Below, piece by piece: positions 26,217 to 34,913 of a stretch of DNA of 64,000 nt. The notes beneath the pieces were generated by a model. It was not told the origin of the DNA. It was given only the letters and a program-made list of their open reading frames with translations, and did no database searches. The position numbers were made by a program, and so were the translations under genes. The DNA is from Williamsia sp. 1138. GTDB lineage: Bacteria; Actinomycetota; Actinomycetes; Mycobacteriales; Mycobacteriaceae. The stretch is from positions 35,514 to 99,513 of the forward strand of contig NZ_MJEJ02000029.1 of the NCBI RefSeq assembly GCF_002095435.2, in the 5' to 3' direction. Numbering within the stretch: the stretch's first letter is position 1; each line of letters starts with the position of its first letter.

Positions 26217-27734
26217 ATGAACGTTGTAAAGATCGCCATCATCGGCGCGGGCTTCTCCGGACTGGGCGCAGCCATCAAGCTGCAGCAAAACGGCTTCGAC
26301 GACTTCGTGATCCTCGATCGCGGGAGCGACTTCGGCGGCACCTGGCGCGACAACACCTACCCCGGCGCAGCCTGCGATGTCCCCTCGCACCTGTACTCGT
26401 ACTCGTTCGCCCTGAACCCGTCGTGGAGCCGGTCGTTCTCGCAGCAGCCGGAGATCCACCGGTACATCAACCACGTCGCGGACAAGTACGACCTGGGGTC
26501 GAAGACGAAGTGGAACACCGAGGTCACCAACACCGCCTGGGACGAGGAATCCGGGCAGTGGATCATCGACACGTCGAACGGTCAGTTCCGTGCAGACTTC
26601 ATGGTCGCCGGCGTCGGCCCACTCTGTGAACCGAAGCTGCCGGACGTGAAGGGCATCGAGGGCTTCACCGGCGAGATCTTCCACTCCGCCCGCTGGAACT
26701 CCGACTACGACCTGAAAGGCAAGCGGGTCGCCGTGATCGGCACCGGCGCCTCGGCCGTCCAGATCATTCCCGAGCTCGCCAAGACAGTGGGACAGCTCGA
26801 CGTCTACCAACGGACCGCACCGTGGATCCTGCCGCGTGCGGACCGGCCGTACTCGTCCGGTGAGAACTGGGCATTCAAGAACATCCCCGGATACCAGCGA
26901 GCCACCCGGGCGACCATCTACGCGGCCCATGAGCTCGTCTCCTTCGGTCTCACCCATGCCCCGAACATGCTCGCCGCAGGCAAGATCGCCGGCAGGCGCA
27001 ACATCGCCCGCGGCATCTCCGACAAGAAGCTACGCGCCGCGGTCACCCCGAACTGGAAGGTCGGCTGCAAGCGAATCCTGCTGTCCAACACGTACTATCC
27101 TGCGCTGAACCAGGACAACGTCGAATTGGTCACCGACCCCATCAAGGAGGTCACCGCCACCGGGATCGTCACCGCCGACGGTGTCGCCCGCGAAGTCGAC
27201 GCGATCGTGGTCGCCACCGGATTCCACGTGACCGACTCCCCCGTGTTCGAGCACATCATCGGCAAGGACGGTCGCAGCCTCGCCGAGGTCTGGGCGAGCA
27301 CCGGGATGCAGGCCTACAAAGGCACCACCGTCAACGGTTTCCCCAACATGTTCCTGATGGTCGGACCGTCGACCGGTCTCGGCCACACCTCGATGGTCTA
27401 CATGATCGAGTCGCAGCTGAACTATCTCGTCGACTACTTCAGACTGCAGCGGCAGTACGACATCGCGCGGGTCGAGGTCCGCCCAGACGTCCAGCGCGAC
27501 TACAACGTCGGCATCCAGGACAACCTCAAGTCGAGTGTGTGGGAGACCGGCGGTTGCGCCAGTTGGTACAAGGACGCATTCGGCAACATCACCACCCTGT
27601 GGCCCGGATTCACCTTCAACTACCGCCGCATCACCCGTAAGTTCGACCTTGCCGCCTACGACACAGCCAGTGCGCGGTCTCTGAACCCCACGGCCGGCAC
27701 GATCCCTGCAGCGAAAGAAACGGTGACCTCATGA
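26217..27734 (+). CDS. Flavin-containing monooxygenase (Baeyer-Villiger type)
   Basis: A 505-residue FAD/NADPH monooxygenase that inserts one oxygen atom into a ketone or hetero-atom substrate. FAD-binding GAGFSG (about 10-15), GGTWRDNTYPGAACDVPSHLYSYSF, the Baeyer-Villiger fingerprint FTGEIFHSARWN (about 150-161), the NADPH site GTGASA (about 175) and the late VVATGF motif are present. The fingerprint ends in N where D or P is usual. ATG at 26217 is preferred to ATG at 26205 because it lies 7 nt behind TATGTT. First gene of a three-gene operon (4-bp overlaps) with an SDR and an esterase: ketone-to-ester-to-alcohol type degradation is the inferred logic. Confidence 0.9.
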   Translation: MNVVKIAIIGAGFSGLGAAIKLQQNGFDDFVILDRGSDFGGTWRDNTYPGAACDVPSHLYSYSFALNPSWSRSFSQQPEIHRYINHVADKYDLGSKTKWNTEVTNTAWDEESGQWIIDTSNGQFRADFMVAGVGPLCEPKLPDVKGIEGFTGEIFHSARWNSDYDLKGKRVAVIGTGASAVQIIPELAKTVGQLDVYQRTAPWILPRADRPYSSGENWAFKNIPGYQRATRATIYAAHELVSFGLTHAPNMLAAGKIAGRRNIARGISDKKLRAAVTPNWKVGCKRILLSNTYYPALNQDNVELVTDPIKEVTATGIVTADGVAREVDAIVVATGFHVTDSPVFEHIIGKDGRSLAEVWASTGMQAYKGTTVNGFPNMFLMVGPSTGLGHTSMVYMIESQLNYLVDYFRLQRQYDIARVEVRPDVQRDYNVGIQDNLKSSVWETGGCASWYKDAFGNITTLWPGFTFNYRRITRKFDLAAYDTASARSLNPTAGTIPAAKETVTS

Positions 27735-28591
27735 AGAACTTCACGGGCAAGGTAGCAGTGGTGACCGGAGCCGGATCGGGCATGGGTCGCGACCTCGCGC
27801 TCCAACTCGCCGGTAAGGGCGCTCTCGTCGCGATCAGCGACGTGAACCCCGCGGGCCTGGAGGAAACCGAGCGTCTCCTCAAAGCCCAGGGGGCGCAGGT
27901 TCATGCACAGCTGCTCAATGTCGCCGAACGCGAAGCGGTCCTCGAGTACGCAGACACCGTCGCCGAACATTTCGGCAAGGTCAACCTGGTGATCAACAAC
28001 GCGGGCATCGCACACCACGGCGAAGTCGAGATCACCGAGTTCAAGCAGTACGAGCGTGTGATGGACATCGACTACTGGGGCGTCGTCAACGGCACCAAGG
28101 CGTTCCTGCCGTATCTCATCGCCTCGGGCGACGGCCATGTCGTGAACACCTCATCGTTGTTCGGCATCCTGGCCATGCCCGGCCAAAGTGCTTACAACGC
28201 AGCCAAGTTCGCGGTGCGCGGTTTCACCGAGTCGCTGTACCAGGAGATGAAGATCGCCGGTCATCCCGTCCAGGTGACGTGTGTGCACCCCGGTGGCATC
28301 AAGACCGCGATCGCCCGCAACGCGACCGTCTCCGATGGACATGATCAGCGGACCACCGCAGAACTCTTCGACAAGAAGCTGGCCCGGACGACGTCGGCAC
28401 GCGCCGCGGAGATCATCATCTCGGCCATCGAGAAGAACCGCCCCCGAGTACTGGTCGGCGCGGACGCGAAGGTCATCGATCTGCTGGTCCGCGCAGGCGG
28501 TTCCATGTACGAGGTCGTCATCTCCAAGTTCGCCGGGCGCCTCGCCCCGAAGCCGGAAACCGTCATCCAGCATCCGTCGGAACTCCTGTGA
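27731..28591 (+). CDS. Short-chain dehydrogenase/reductase (SDR)
   Basis: A 286-residue classical SDR: TGAGSGMG coenzyme motif (12-19), NNAG, catalytic Ser in NTSSLFG and Tyr/Lys in YNAAK (near 155), HPGG after them. Oxidises an alcohol or reduces a ketone with NAD(P)(H). It overlaps the monooxygenase stop and the esterase start by 4 bp each, so the three are co-translated; it may supply the ketone that the monooxygenase oxidises. Probably the counterpart of M. tuberculosis Rv1245c, which lies beside lpqZ as this one does (from memory). Confidence 0.92.
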   Translation: MKNFTGKVAVVTGAGSGMGRDLALQLAGKGALVAISDVNPAGLEETERLLKAQGAQVHAQLLNVAEREAVLEYADTVAEHFGKVNLVINNAGIAHHGEVEITEFKQYERVMDIDYWGVVNGTKAFLPYLIASGDGHVVNTSSLFGILAMPGQSAYNAAKFAVRGFTESLYQEMKIAGHPVQVTCVHPGGIKTAIARNATVSDGHDQRTTAELFDKKLARTTSARAAEIIISAIEKNRPRVLVGADAKVIDLLVRAGGSMYEVVISKFAGRLAPKPETVIQHPSELL

Positions 28592-29523
28592 GAGCACCCC
28601 GCCCGGCACTGTCCATCCCGGTCAGCGAGGTGCTCTTCAAGCCGTTGTTCAGGCTCTCACTGAACGCCCGGTTGTCCCCGGCGATCCAGCGAAAGCTGCT
28701 CGACGCGAGTGCCTTCGCAATTCCTGCGCTCCCCGATCAGGTGATCCGTCAGCTCACCCTCGCGGGGAGGGCGACCGAGAGGATCACGGTCGGTCCCACC
28801 CACCACGGCCGCGCGATCCTGTACCTGCATGGTGGCGCTTACACCGTCGGTTCGGCGAGATCTCATCGCGGGCTGACCACCACCCTGGCGCGGGCCGCCC
28901 AAGCCGAGGTCTACGTTCTCGACTACCGACTGGCACCGGAACATCCCTGCCCGGCGGCGGTCAACGATGCCGTGGCAGCCTTCCGCGACCTGATGAGCCG
29001 CGGATACGCCCCGGAATCCATCGCGATCGCGGGAGACTCGGCCGGTGGCGGGCTCTCGGTCGCCACCGCCCGGGTGCTGATCGACGAGCACGGGATCACA
29101 CCGGCTGCCCTGGGACTGATCTCCCCCTGGGTCGACCCCGCCGTCAGGCAATCCGACGACGACACCGGCAATGGGGCCACCGACATCGTGGTCAACGGCG
29201 CGTGGTCGAGCCAGGCCGCAGACATGTACCTGGGCGATGGCGATCCTGACGATCCGCGGTATGCACCGGGCCGCGGAGACCTCACAGGACTCCCACCGAC
29301 CCTGGTCCAGATCGGCAGGCCCGAAATCCTCTTCGATCAGGTCACCGAGTTCGCGGGTAAGCTGCGGGCCGCCGGTGTCGAGTCGAAGCTCAGCGACCTG
29401 GGCCGTCTGTGGCACGTCGGACATGTGGCCGCGCCACTGATGCCGGCGGCTGATGCGGCCGTCGAGGAGCTCGGCGAGTTCTTGAGTGCTCACCTCCGTA
29501 CGTCAGAGGCTGTGCTCACCTAG
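28588..29523 (+). CDS. Alpha/beta hydrolase, hormone-sensitive-lipase family esterase
   Basis: A 311-residue esterase: oxyanion motif LYLHGGAY (about 79-86), nucleophile GDSAGGG (about 148-154), and the C-terminal His in WHVGHVA (about 274-280). The family hydrolyses short-chain esters. GTG at 28588 overlaps the SDR stop. Last gene of the monooxygenase operon, where it would cleave the ester or lactone made by the monooxygenase. Its 3' end overlaps the convergent lpqZ gene by 21 bp. Confidence 0.9.
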   Translation: MRAPRPALSIPVSEVLFKPLFRLSLNARLSPAIQRKLLDASAFAIPALPDQVIRQLTLAGRATERITVGPTHHGRAILYLHGGAYTVGSARSHRGLTTTLARAAQAEVYVLDYRLAPEHPCPAAVNDAVAAFRDLMSRGYAPESIAIAGDSAGGGLSVATARVLIDEHGITPAALGLISPWVDPAVRQSDDDTGNGATDIVVNGAWSSQAADMYLGDGDPDDPRYAPGRGDLTGLPPTLVQIGRPEILFDQVTEFAGKLRAAGVESKLSDLGRLWHVGHVAAPLMPAADAAVEELGEFLSAHLRTSEAVLT

Positions 29524-30378
29524 CCAGCGCTGCGCGACCGTCGAGATGTCTGCTCCACCGTCGACCTCACGAGACATCGTGGTGAGGTCGGCGGTGGTCA
29601 GTTCTCCGGCCACCTTGTTCATCGCCTGGAACAACACCCGGCTCAGGGATGCGGTCCGGAAGACCGGCACCAGGTCTTCGGCGCGCAGCACGTCGCCCGT
29701 ATCCGCCAGGCCTTGCAGACCCGAATCGTCTGCGACCACCGGAAGGGGTGGGAACAGGCCGGCGGCCCGGCCCGCCGCGACCTCGGCAACGGCCGCCTGC
29801 GCATCCAACTGGTTCGGCGGCGCGAAACCGCACCCCGCCGCACTCAATGCAGCCGCGATGTCCGGGTCCGGTTCGTCGATCGTCACCAGCGGCAGGCCTG
29901 CGGGCAGGCGTGCACACTCGGTGAGTTCATCGACGCCGGCGGAGGTGGCGAGCGATTCGGCGACGAACACCAGCGGCTTGTTGGCCACACTGGTGACATC
30001 ACCCGCCGAAACACCCTGCGGCAATGCCTGATTGAGCTGGGCGTAGACGTCTTCCGACGACAGCGCGGTGGTACCCGGATCGAGTTGCCCGAGCAGTTCA
30101 CCAGACCAGGCAGGCATCAGATCAAGTGACCTGTCGTCGAGTTCGTCCAGCAGCTCCGCATCGGTTCCCACCGGATGTTCCGCTGACACCACAGCCCCTG
30201 CACCTCGCAGCGCACCGGCGTAGATGACAGCGGCGACCCGGCTCGGGGTGTCCGCAGTCGAACCGGTCACCAACGCCTGCGGGGTCGGTCCCGGGTCGGC
30301 GCACCCCGCCACCAGCAAGGCACCTACCAGCGTCAACGCGGGCAGGATGCCGCGCCTGCCTCGCAATGCCGCAATCAC
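29503..30378 (-). CDS. lpqZ: OpuAC-type substrate-binding lipoprotein (LpqZ)
   Basis: A 291-residue exported lipoprotein: signal peptide with lipobox LVAGC (Cys26) and a periplasmic-binding fold of the glycine betaine/choline family (EHPVGTDAELLDELDDRSLDLMPAWSGELLGQL, then AVAEVAAGRAAGLFPPLPVVADD). No permease or ATPase gene is adjacent, so transport may use distant components or the protein may have another role. Named by resemblance and synteny with M. tuberculosis Rv1244 (SDR nearby). GTG at 30378 overlaps the malic enzyme stop by 4 bp, so both form an operon. Confidence 0.8.
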   Translation of the reverse strand: MIAALRGRRGILPALTLVGALLVAGCADPGPTPQALVTGSTADTPSRVAAVIYAGALRGAGAVVSAEHPVGTDAELLDELDDRSLDLMPAWSGELLGQLDPGTTALSSEDVYAQLNQALPQGVSAGDVTSVANKPLVFVAESLATSAGVDELTECARLPAGLPLVTIDEPDPDIAAALSAAGCGFAPPNQLDAQAAVAEVAAGRAAGLFPPLPVVADDSGLQGLADTGDVLRAEDLVPVFRTASLSRVLFQAMNKVAGELTTADLTTMSREVDGGADISTVAQRWLGEHSL

Positions 30379-31568
30379 CCCTGGCCGGCCACCCGTGCGA
30401 CTGCGGCGGCGACTGCCGGCGCGACCCGGGGGTCGAGCGGGCTCGGCACGATCATGTCCGCTGCGAGGTCGTCTCCGAGAACGTCGACGATCGCGTCTGC
30501 GGCCGCCAGTTTCATCTCCTCGGTGATCCGGCGGGCACCGGCATCGAGCGCACCCCGGAACACTCCCGGGAATGCCAGCACATTGTTGATCTGGTTCGGG
30601 AAGTCGCTGCGCCCGGTCGCGACGATCGCCGCGTACTTGGCGGCGACATCCGGATGAACTTCAGGATCCGGATTGGACAGGGCAAAGATGATGGCGCCCG
30701 AGTTCATCGTCGCCAATGCCTCTTCCGGGACCTTCCCCGCGCTGACGCCGACGAACACGTCAGCGCCGACGAGCGCGTCCGACAACGATCCCGTGCGGCC
30801 GTCGGGATTGGTACGGCCCGCGACCTCCTCCTTCACGCCATTGAGGTTGTCGCGGCCGGCGTGGACGATGCCTTTGCTGTCGATGACGGTCACGTCAGAG
30901 ATGCCGTCGGCCAGCAGGATGTTCGTGCAGGCCACGCCCGCGGCGCCGCAACCTGAGACCACGACCTTGAGCTCGCTGCGCGGCCGATCCTGAAGTTTGG
31001 TGGCCGCCTTGAGCGCTGCCAGCACCACGATCGCGGTACCGTGCTGATCGTCGTGCATCACCGGGCAGTCGAGCGCTTCGATGACCCGCTTCTCGATCTC
31101 GAAACACCGCGGCGCCGAGATGTCCTCGAGGTTCACCGCCCCGAAGGAATGTCGAAGCCGGACAAGAGTTTCGACGATCTCATCAGGATCGTTGGTGCTC
31201 AGCACGAGTGGGATCGAGTCGAGACCGGCGAAGTTCTTGAACAGCGCCGACTTGCCCTCCATCACCGGAAGCGAAGCGCTCGGTCCGATGTCGCCGAGCC
31301 CGAGCACCGCGCTGCCATCGCTGACGACCACGACCAACCGGCTCGTCCAGGTGTAGCGGCGCGCCAGTTCGGGCTGTTCGGCGATGGCGCGCGAGACCTC
31401 TGCCACTCCCGGCGTGTAGGCGATCGAGAGAGCGCGTTTGGTGTCGAGAGGGGCAGTGATGCCCACCGACAACTTCCCACCCTCATGTCCGGCGAAGATC
31501 TCCTCACGGGTGATCGCCCTGGCATCTGCTTCGGGTACGGGCGTTTGAACGCCGCTCACGTCAGTCAC
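30375..31568 (-). CDS. NAD(P)-dependent malic enzyme (short bacterial form)
   Basis: A 397-residue enzyme converting malate to pyruvate and CO2 with NAD(P)+, in the cytosol. Motifs: SIAYTPGVAEVS with the catalytic Tyr (51), LGLGDIGPSASLPVMEGKSALFKNFAG with the catalytic Lys, metal-binding NLEDISAPRCFEIE and HDDQHGTAIV, and the nucleotide-binding VSGCGAAGVACTNIL. It lacks the phosphotransacetylase extension of long MaeB forms. GTG at 31568 has TAGCGT 7 nt upstream and no clear ribosome site, so it is probably leaderless. It lies upstream of lpqZ in one operon. Confidence 0.95.
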   Translation of the reverse strand: MTDVSGVQTPVPEADARAITREEIFAGHEGGKLSVGITAPLDTKRALSIAYTPGVAEVSRAIAEQPELARRYTWTSRLVVVVSDGSAVLGLGDIGPSASLPVMEGKSALFKNFAGLDSIPLVLSTNDPDEIVETLVRLRHSFGAVNLEDISAPRCFEIEKRVIEALDCPVMHDDQHGTAIVVLAALKAATKLQDRPRSELKVVVSGCGAAGVACTNILLADGISDVTVIDSKGIVHAGRDNLNGVKEEVAGRTNPDGRTGSLSDALVGADVFVGVSAGKVPEEALATMNSGAIIFALSNPDPEVHPDVAAKYAAIVATGRSDFPNQINNVLAFPGVFRGALDAGARRITEEMKLAAADAIVDVLGDDLAADMIVPSPLDPRVAPAVAAAVARVAGQG

Positions 31569-31667
31569 GGCGATTACGCTACTTCAACTCGAAAAGCTCT
31601 CAGGGCATTACCTGCCGATCGTGAGGAAACCGCGACCCCGGGTTGTGTTCGCCTGTTCGATCGATGC

Positions 31668-32288
31668 TCAACCTGCAGCGATGAACCCCTTGATCGAGTC
31701 GGCGATCAGCTGCACGGCGATCGCTGCGAGCAGCAGGCCGGCGATCTTGGCCATCAGGGTGATACCACCGATACCGAGGATCTTGATCAGGACCGTCGAG
31801 AAGCGCAGTACGAGCACCAAGATGATGTGGATGCTCACGATCGCGGCACCGATCGCCAGGTAAGCGCTGGTGGCCCCGTCCGCCTGGCCCACGTTGACGA
31901 TCACGGCAGCGATCGCACCCGGTCCCGCGAGGAGCGGCGTCCCGAGTGGCACGAGTGCGACGTTGACGTCGTCGGAAACGGACTGCGGATTACCCGCGTT
32001 TCCGAGCCCGGTGAGCAACTGAAGGGCCACCAGCAGGAGCAGCAGACCTCCGGCACCCTGCAGGGCCGGGATCCCGATGTGCAGGTAGTTGAGGATGGCG
32101 TTGCCTGCGATCGCGAAGACGGTGATGACCAGAAAGCTCACCGCAGGCGCCTGCCAGGCGGCCCGGTTGCGTACAGCGGGCGGCCGGTGGCCGACCAGCG
32201 ACAGGAACAGTGGCACCTGACCGGGCGGATCCATGATGACCGCCAGCGTGATCAACATGGTGAGATAGAGCGTGGTGTCGAACCCCAT
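31668..32288 (-). CDS. MarC family integral membrane protein
   Basis: A 206-residue, six-helix membrane protein. MGFDTTLYLTMLITLAVIMDPPGQVPLFLSL and the central VPLGTPLLAGPGAIAAVI motif define the MarC/NAAT family (UPF0056). The family was once tied to multiple antibiotic resistance and that link is no longer accepted; the substrate is unknown. ATG at 32288 gives the family length; the open frame extends further upstream only as an antisense shadow of corA. Divergent from corA. Confidence 0.88.
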   Translation of the reverse strand: MGFDTTLYLTMLITLAVIMDPPGQVPLFLSLVGHRPPAVRNRAAWQAPAVSFLVITVFAIAGNAILNYLHIGIPALQGAGGLLLLLVALQLLTGLGNAGNPQSVSDDVNVALVPLGTPLLAGPGAIAAVIVNVGQADGATSAYLAIGAAIVSIHIILVLVLRFSTVLIKILGIGGITLMAKIAGLLLAAIAVQLIADSIKGFIAAG

Positions 32289-32423
32289 GGGGTTCAGTCT
32301 TTCATCCTCCGCGACTGCTGATCGGCATCTGGACTGCCCGTCGGCGGTGGGGCCGACGATCCGGGCGTAGCATCCCCAGTGGATCGAGCACCCGGCCGAC
32401 CGTTCTCGCACAAGGAGGCTGCC

Positions 32424-33494
32424 ATGCCCTCGCGGCCACATCTTCGCAGCAGCTCGGCGAGCCCGAAACCGACTGCCCGAGTGCCGGTTCCGGCATCGCG
32501 AGCCGTTGTCGACTGCGCCGTCTACGTCGAGGGCAGACGACTGCCCGGTTTGCGTACTTTTTCTCACGCGCTCTCGGAGGTCCGGTCGTCGGGCACCGGA
32601 TATGTCTGGGTCGGCCTGCTCTCGCCGGACAACCGTCAGATGGAAGGCGTCGCAGAGGCTTTCGGCCTCCACGAACTCGTTGTCGAAGATGCGGTGCAGG
32701 CCCATCAGCGCCCCAAGCTCGAACAGTACGACGACATTCTGTTCCTGGTGCTCAAGACTGTGAAATATCTTGAGCACGAGACGCTTCAGGTGGCCAACGA
32801 GGTCGTCGAGACGGGCGAGATCATGGTGATGTGCGGTCCTGATTTCGTGATCACGGTCCGCCATGGCGACCACACCGGGCTCGCAGGCGTCCGAAAGCAT
32901 CTCGAGGCCCGCCCCGAGCAACTCGCCCTCGGACCCAGTTCGGTGATGCACGCCGTCGCCGACCATGTTGTCGACACCTACGTGGAGGTCACCTCCAGCA
33001 TCGAACACGACGTCGACGCCGTCGAGGAGAACATATTTTCGCCGGGGCGGCGCATCGAGATCGAACCGGTGTATCTGCTCAAACGCGAGGTGATGGAGCT
33101 TCGGCGCGCGGTGGATCCGCTCGACCTCGCGCTGCGCAGGATGACCTCGTCGGACAACAAATTGGTCCCGAAAGAGGTGCGCCGGTACTTCCGCGACGTG
33201 CAAGACCACCACAGCAGTGTCAACGAACGTATCGCCACCTACGACGAGGTGCTGACCTCACTCATCGACGCCGCGCTGGCCAAGGTCGGTATCCAGCAGA
33301 ACACCGACATGCGCAAGATCTCGGCGTGGGTGGCGATCGCGTCCGTTCCCACGATGGTTGCCGGGATCTACGGGATGAACTTCGAGAACATCCCGGAACT
33401 GCAGTGGAAGTATGGCTACTACGCAGTGCTGCTGATCCTCGTCACGGTCTGCGTCCTGCTGTGGCGGACCTTTCGGAAGAATCACTGGCTCTAA
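32424..33494 (+). CDS. corA: CorA magnesium/cobalt channel
   Basis: A 356-residue CorA: a large cytosolic alpha/beta funnel domain with a long helix, then two C-terminal membrane helices with the signature YGMNF (near 315-319) in the loop, ending in a basic tail. Pentameric Mg2+ channel of the inner membrane. ATG at 32424 follows AAGGAGG with 5-nt spacing, which decides it over an in-frame ATG at 32379. In M. tuberculosis corA (Rv1239c) also lies next to sugC. It converges on the SUFU-domain gene with a 4-bp overlap. Confidence 0.95.
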   Translation: MPSRPHLRSSSASPKPTARVPVPASRAVVDCAVYVEGRRLPGLRTFSHALSEVRSSGTGYVWVGLLSPDNRQMEGVAEAFGLHELVVEDAVQAHQRPKLEQYDDILFLVLKTVKYLEHETLQVANEVVETGEIMVMCGPDFVITVRHGDHTGLAGVRKHLEARPEQLALGPSSVMHAVADHVVDTYVEVTSSIEHDVDAVEENIFSPGRRIEIEPVYLLKREVMELRRAVDPLDLALRRMTSSDNKLVPKEVRRYFRDVQDHHSSVNERIATYDEVLTSLIDAALAKVGIQQNTDMRKISAWVAIASVPTMVAGIYGMNFENIPELQWKYGYYAVLLILVTVCVLLWRTFRKNHWL

Positions 33495-34105
33495 CCGATG
33501 CTCGCACCTGCCCGAACCGGATCGCGAACGTCGATACCCGCCTCGATCCACGCAGCGCGCAGCGCGTCCACGCCCTTCAGCCGTACCCACGCCGCCTCGT
33601 TGGCGGTCACCGGGACAGCCCGGAAGAACGTGACGTCCTCACGGTCGCCGGACAGCACACACGGCGGGATCGGGTCGACCTCCACTACGACGGCGCTGCA
33701 CCTCGACCCCTCCCACAGCGGTTCTCCGAGGTCGATCAGCGCGTCTGCGGTCAGCACGAGCCCCTCGACGGCAGGCGCCGCCGCGAGCATGGCGACCGAC
33801 CGATGCAGACCGGGCAACGGCGCCGACGCATACATTCGGATGACGATCTCTCCCCTGGGCCCGGCGTTCGGATCGACAACGATCTGATCGGGCTCGCCCA
33901 TGGGGTGTCGGCTACAGCCGAGTGAGACGTACTCGACCTCCTCCTGATCAGGACTCGTGGGGTCGAAGCCGCCGGTAAATCGCAGCACGTCAATGGATTC
34001 CAGACCCAGGAAGGTCACCGACGCCCGCTGGGGTTCGATGCCTTCGAAAGCTCTCATCAGGTGCGCCGTCACCTGGTCGATCACCGACGATTCTGACTCA
34101 CTCAT
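33491..34105 (-). CDS. Suppressor-of-fused (SUFU) domain protein
   Basis: A 204-residue soluble protein with the pattern of bacterial SUFU-like domains: DVLRFTGGFDPTSPDQEEVEYVSLGCSRHPMGEP, then RGEIVIRMYASAPLPGLHRSVAMLAAAPAVEGLVLTADALIDLGEPLWEG, and a C-terminal FFRAVPVTANEAAWVRLKGVDAL. Bacterial SUFU proteins have no settled function; some are immunity proteins of toxin systems, but no toxin gene is next to this one. ATG at 34105 is the only start that fits. Divergent from the phosphoesterase gene. Family call is moderately sure. Confidence 0.65.
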   Translation of the reverse strand: MSESESSVIDQVTAHLMRAFEGIEPQRASVTFLGLESIDVLRFTGGFDPTSPDQEEVEYVSLGCSRHPMGEPDQIVVDPNAGPRGEIVIRMYASAPLPGLHRSVAMLAAAPAVEGLVLTADALIDLGEPLWEGSRCSAVVVEVDPIPPCVLSGDREDVTFFRAVPVTANEAAWVRLKGVDALRAAWIEAGIDVRDPVRAGASIG

Positions 34106-34178
34106 CCTCACCCCAGTAAAACACCACCATCTCACCGAGACGGGCCCTGGGCCGCACTCGCACGCTAGGGTCGTGGTG

Positions 34179-34913
34179 ATGGTGCGTGTGCTCTCGGTAT
34201 CGGACGAAGTCGTCGACAGCCTCAATCACGGGGCGGCCGACGAGCTCGCCCCTGATCTCATCATCGGCGCAGGCGATCTCCCCTTCGACTACCTCGAAAA
34301 ACTGATGGCGCGGTTCGGGGTGCCCTGCGTCTTCGTGCCGGGCAACCACGACCGCGACCTCACCGGGTACAAGCGCACCCGCAGCGGGTGGACACAGGCA
34401 GGACTGCCGGTGAAGTATCCGGGCCCAGAGGGAGCGGTGAACGCCGACGGCCGCATCGTCACCGTGGCCGGTGTGCGGGTGGCCGGGCTCGGTGGGTGTA
34501 TCAGATACAACGACGGGCCGAATCAGTATCGCGAGGCGGCTCAGCGGCAGCGGGCGAACCGGCTCGCGCTTCGCCGCTTCCGACATCGGGTGATGCCCGG
34601 ACAGGGAGCGGTGGACATCCTGCTCACCCACAGTCCGGCTCGCGGCATCGGCGATGCCGAGGACGGGCCCCACCGCGGCTTCAAGTGCTTCCTGCCACTG
34701 ATCTATCGTCTGCGCCCACAGGTGTTGCTACACGGGCACATTCATCCGCATGGCCAGACTCCGATGGATCACACGATCCTGCTGAAGAAACGAATCCCCG
34801 GACAGACCCTGCGACGCAGCACAATGTCGATCAACACCGTCGGTTACTGCCTGTTCGACATCGAGCCGGGTGGGTCCGGGGTCGAGGTGCACCGGAGACG
34901 CCATGGCGCGTGA
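34179..34913 (+). CDS. Calcineurin-like phosphoesterase with altered first motif
   Basis: A 244-residue metallophosphoesterase: GAGDLPFDYL (GD motif), PGNHDRD (NHD), LLTHSPARGIGD (H) and LLHGHIHPHG (GHxH) are all present. The first motif, normally DxH, reads SVSDEVVD, so one metal ligand may be missing or replaced. It lies 7 nt after TAGGGT (34166-34171), which selects ATG 34179 as a leaderless start. It overlaps the ParB-like gene by 11 bp. Substrate unknown: nucleotide or DNA phosphodiester is possible. Confidence 0.82.
   Translation: MVRVLSVSDEVVDSLNHGAADELAPDLIIGAGDLPFDYLEKLMARFGVPCVFVPGNHDRDLTGYKRTRSGWTQAGLPVKYPGPEGAVNADGRIVTVAGVRVAGLGGCIRYNDGPNQYREAAQRQRANRLALRRFRHRVMPGQGAVDILLTHSPARGIGDAEDGPHRGFKCFLPLIYRLRPQVLLHGHIHPHGQTPMDHTILLKKRIPGQTLRRSTMSINTVGYCLFDIEPGGSGVEVHRRRHGA

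Noticed and set aside
32289-33212. Upstream extension of the MarC-family frame
   Set aside because: It runs antisense to corA and has no family features; the normal MarC N-terminus starts at 32288.
33491-34105. SUFU-domain protein as immunity gene of a polymorphic toxin system
   Set aside because: No toxin, secretion or immunity neighbours are present; only the domain resemblance supports it.
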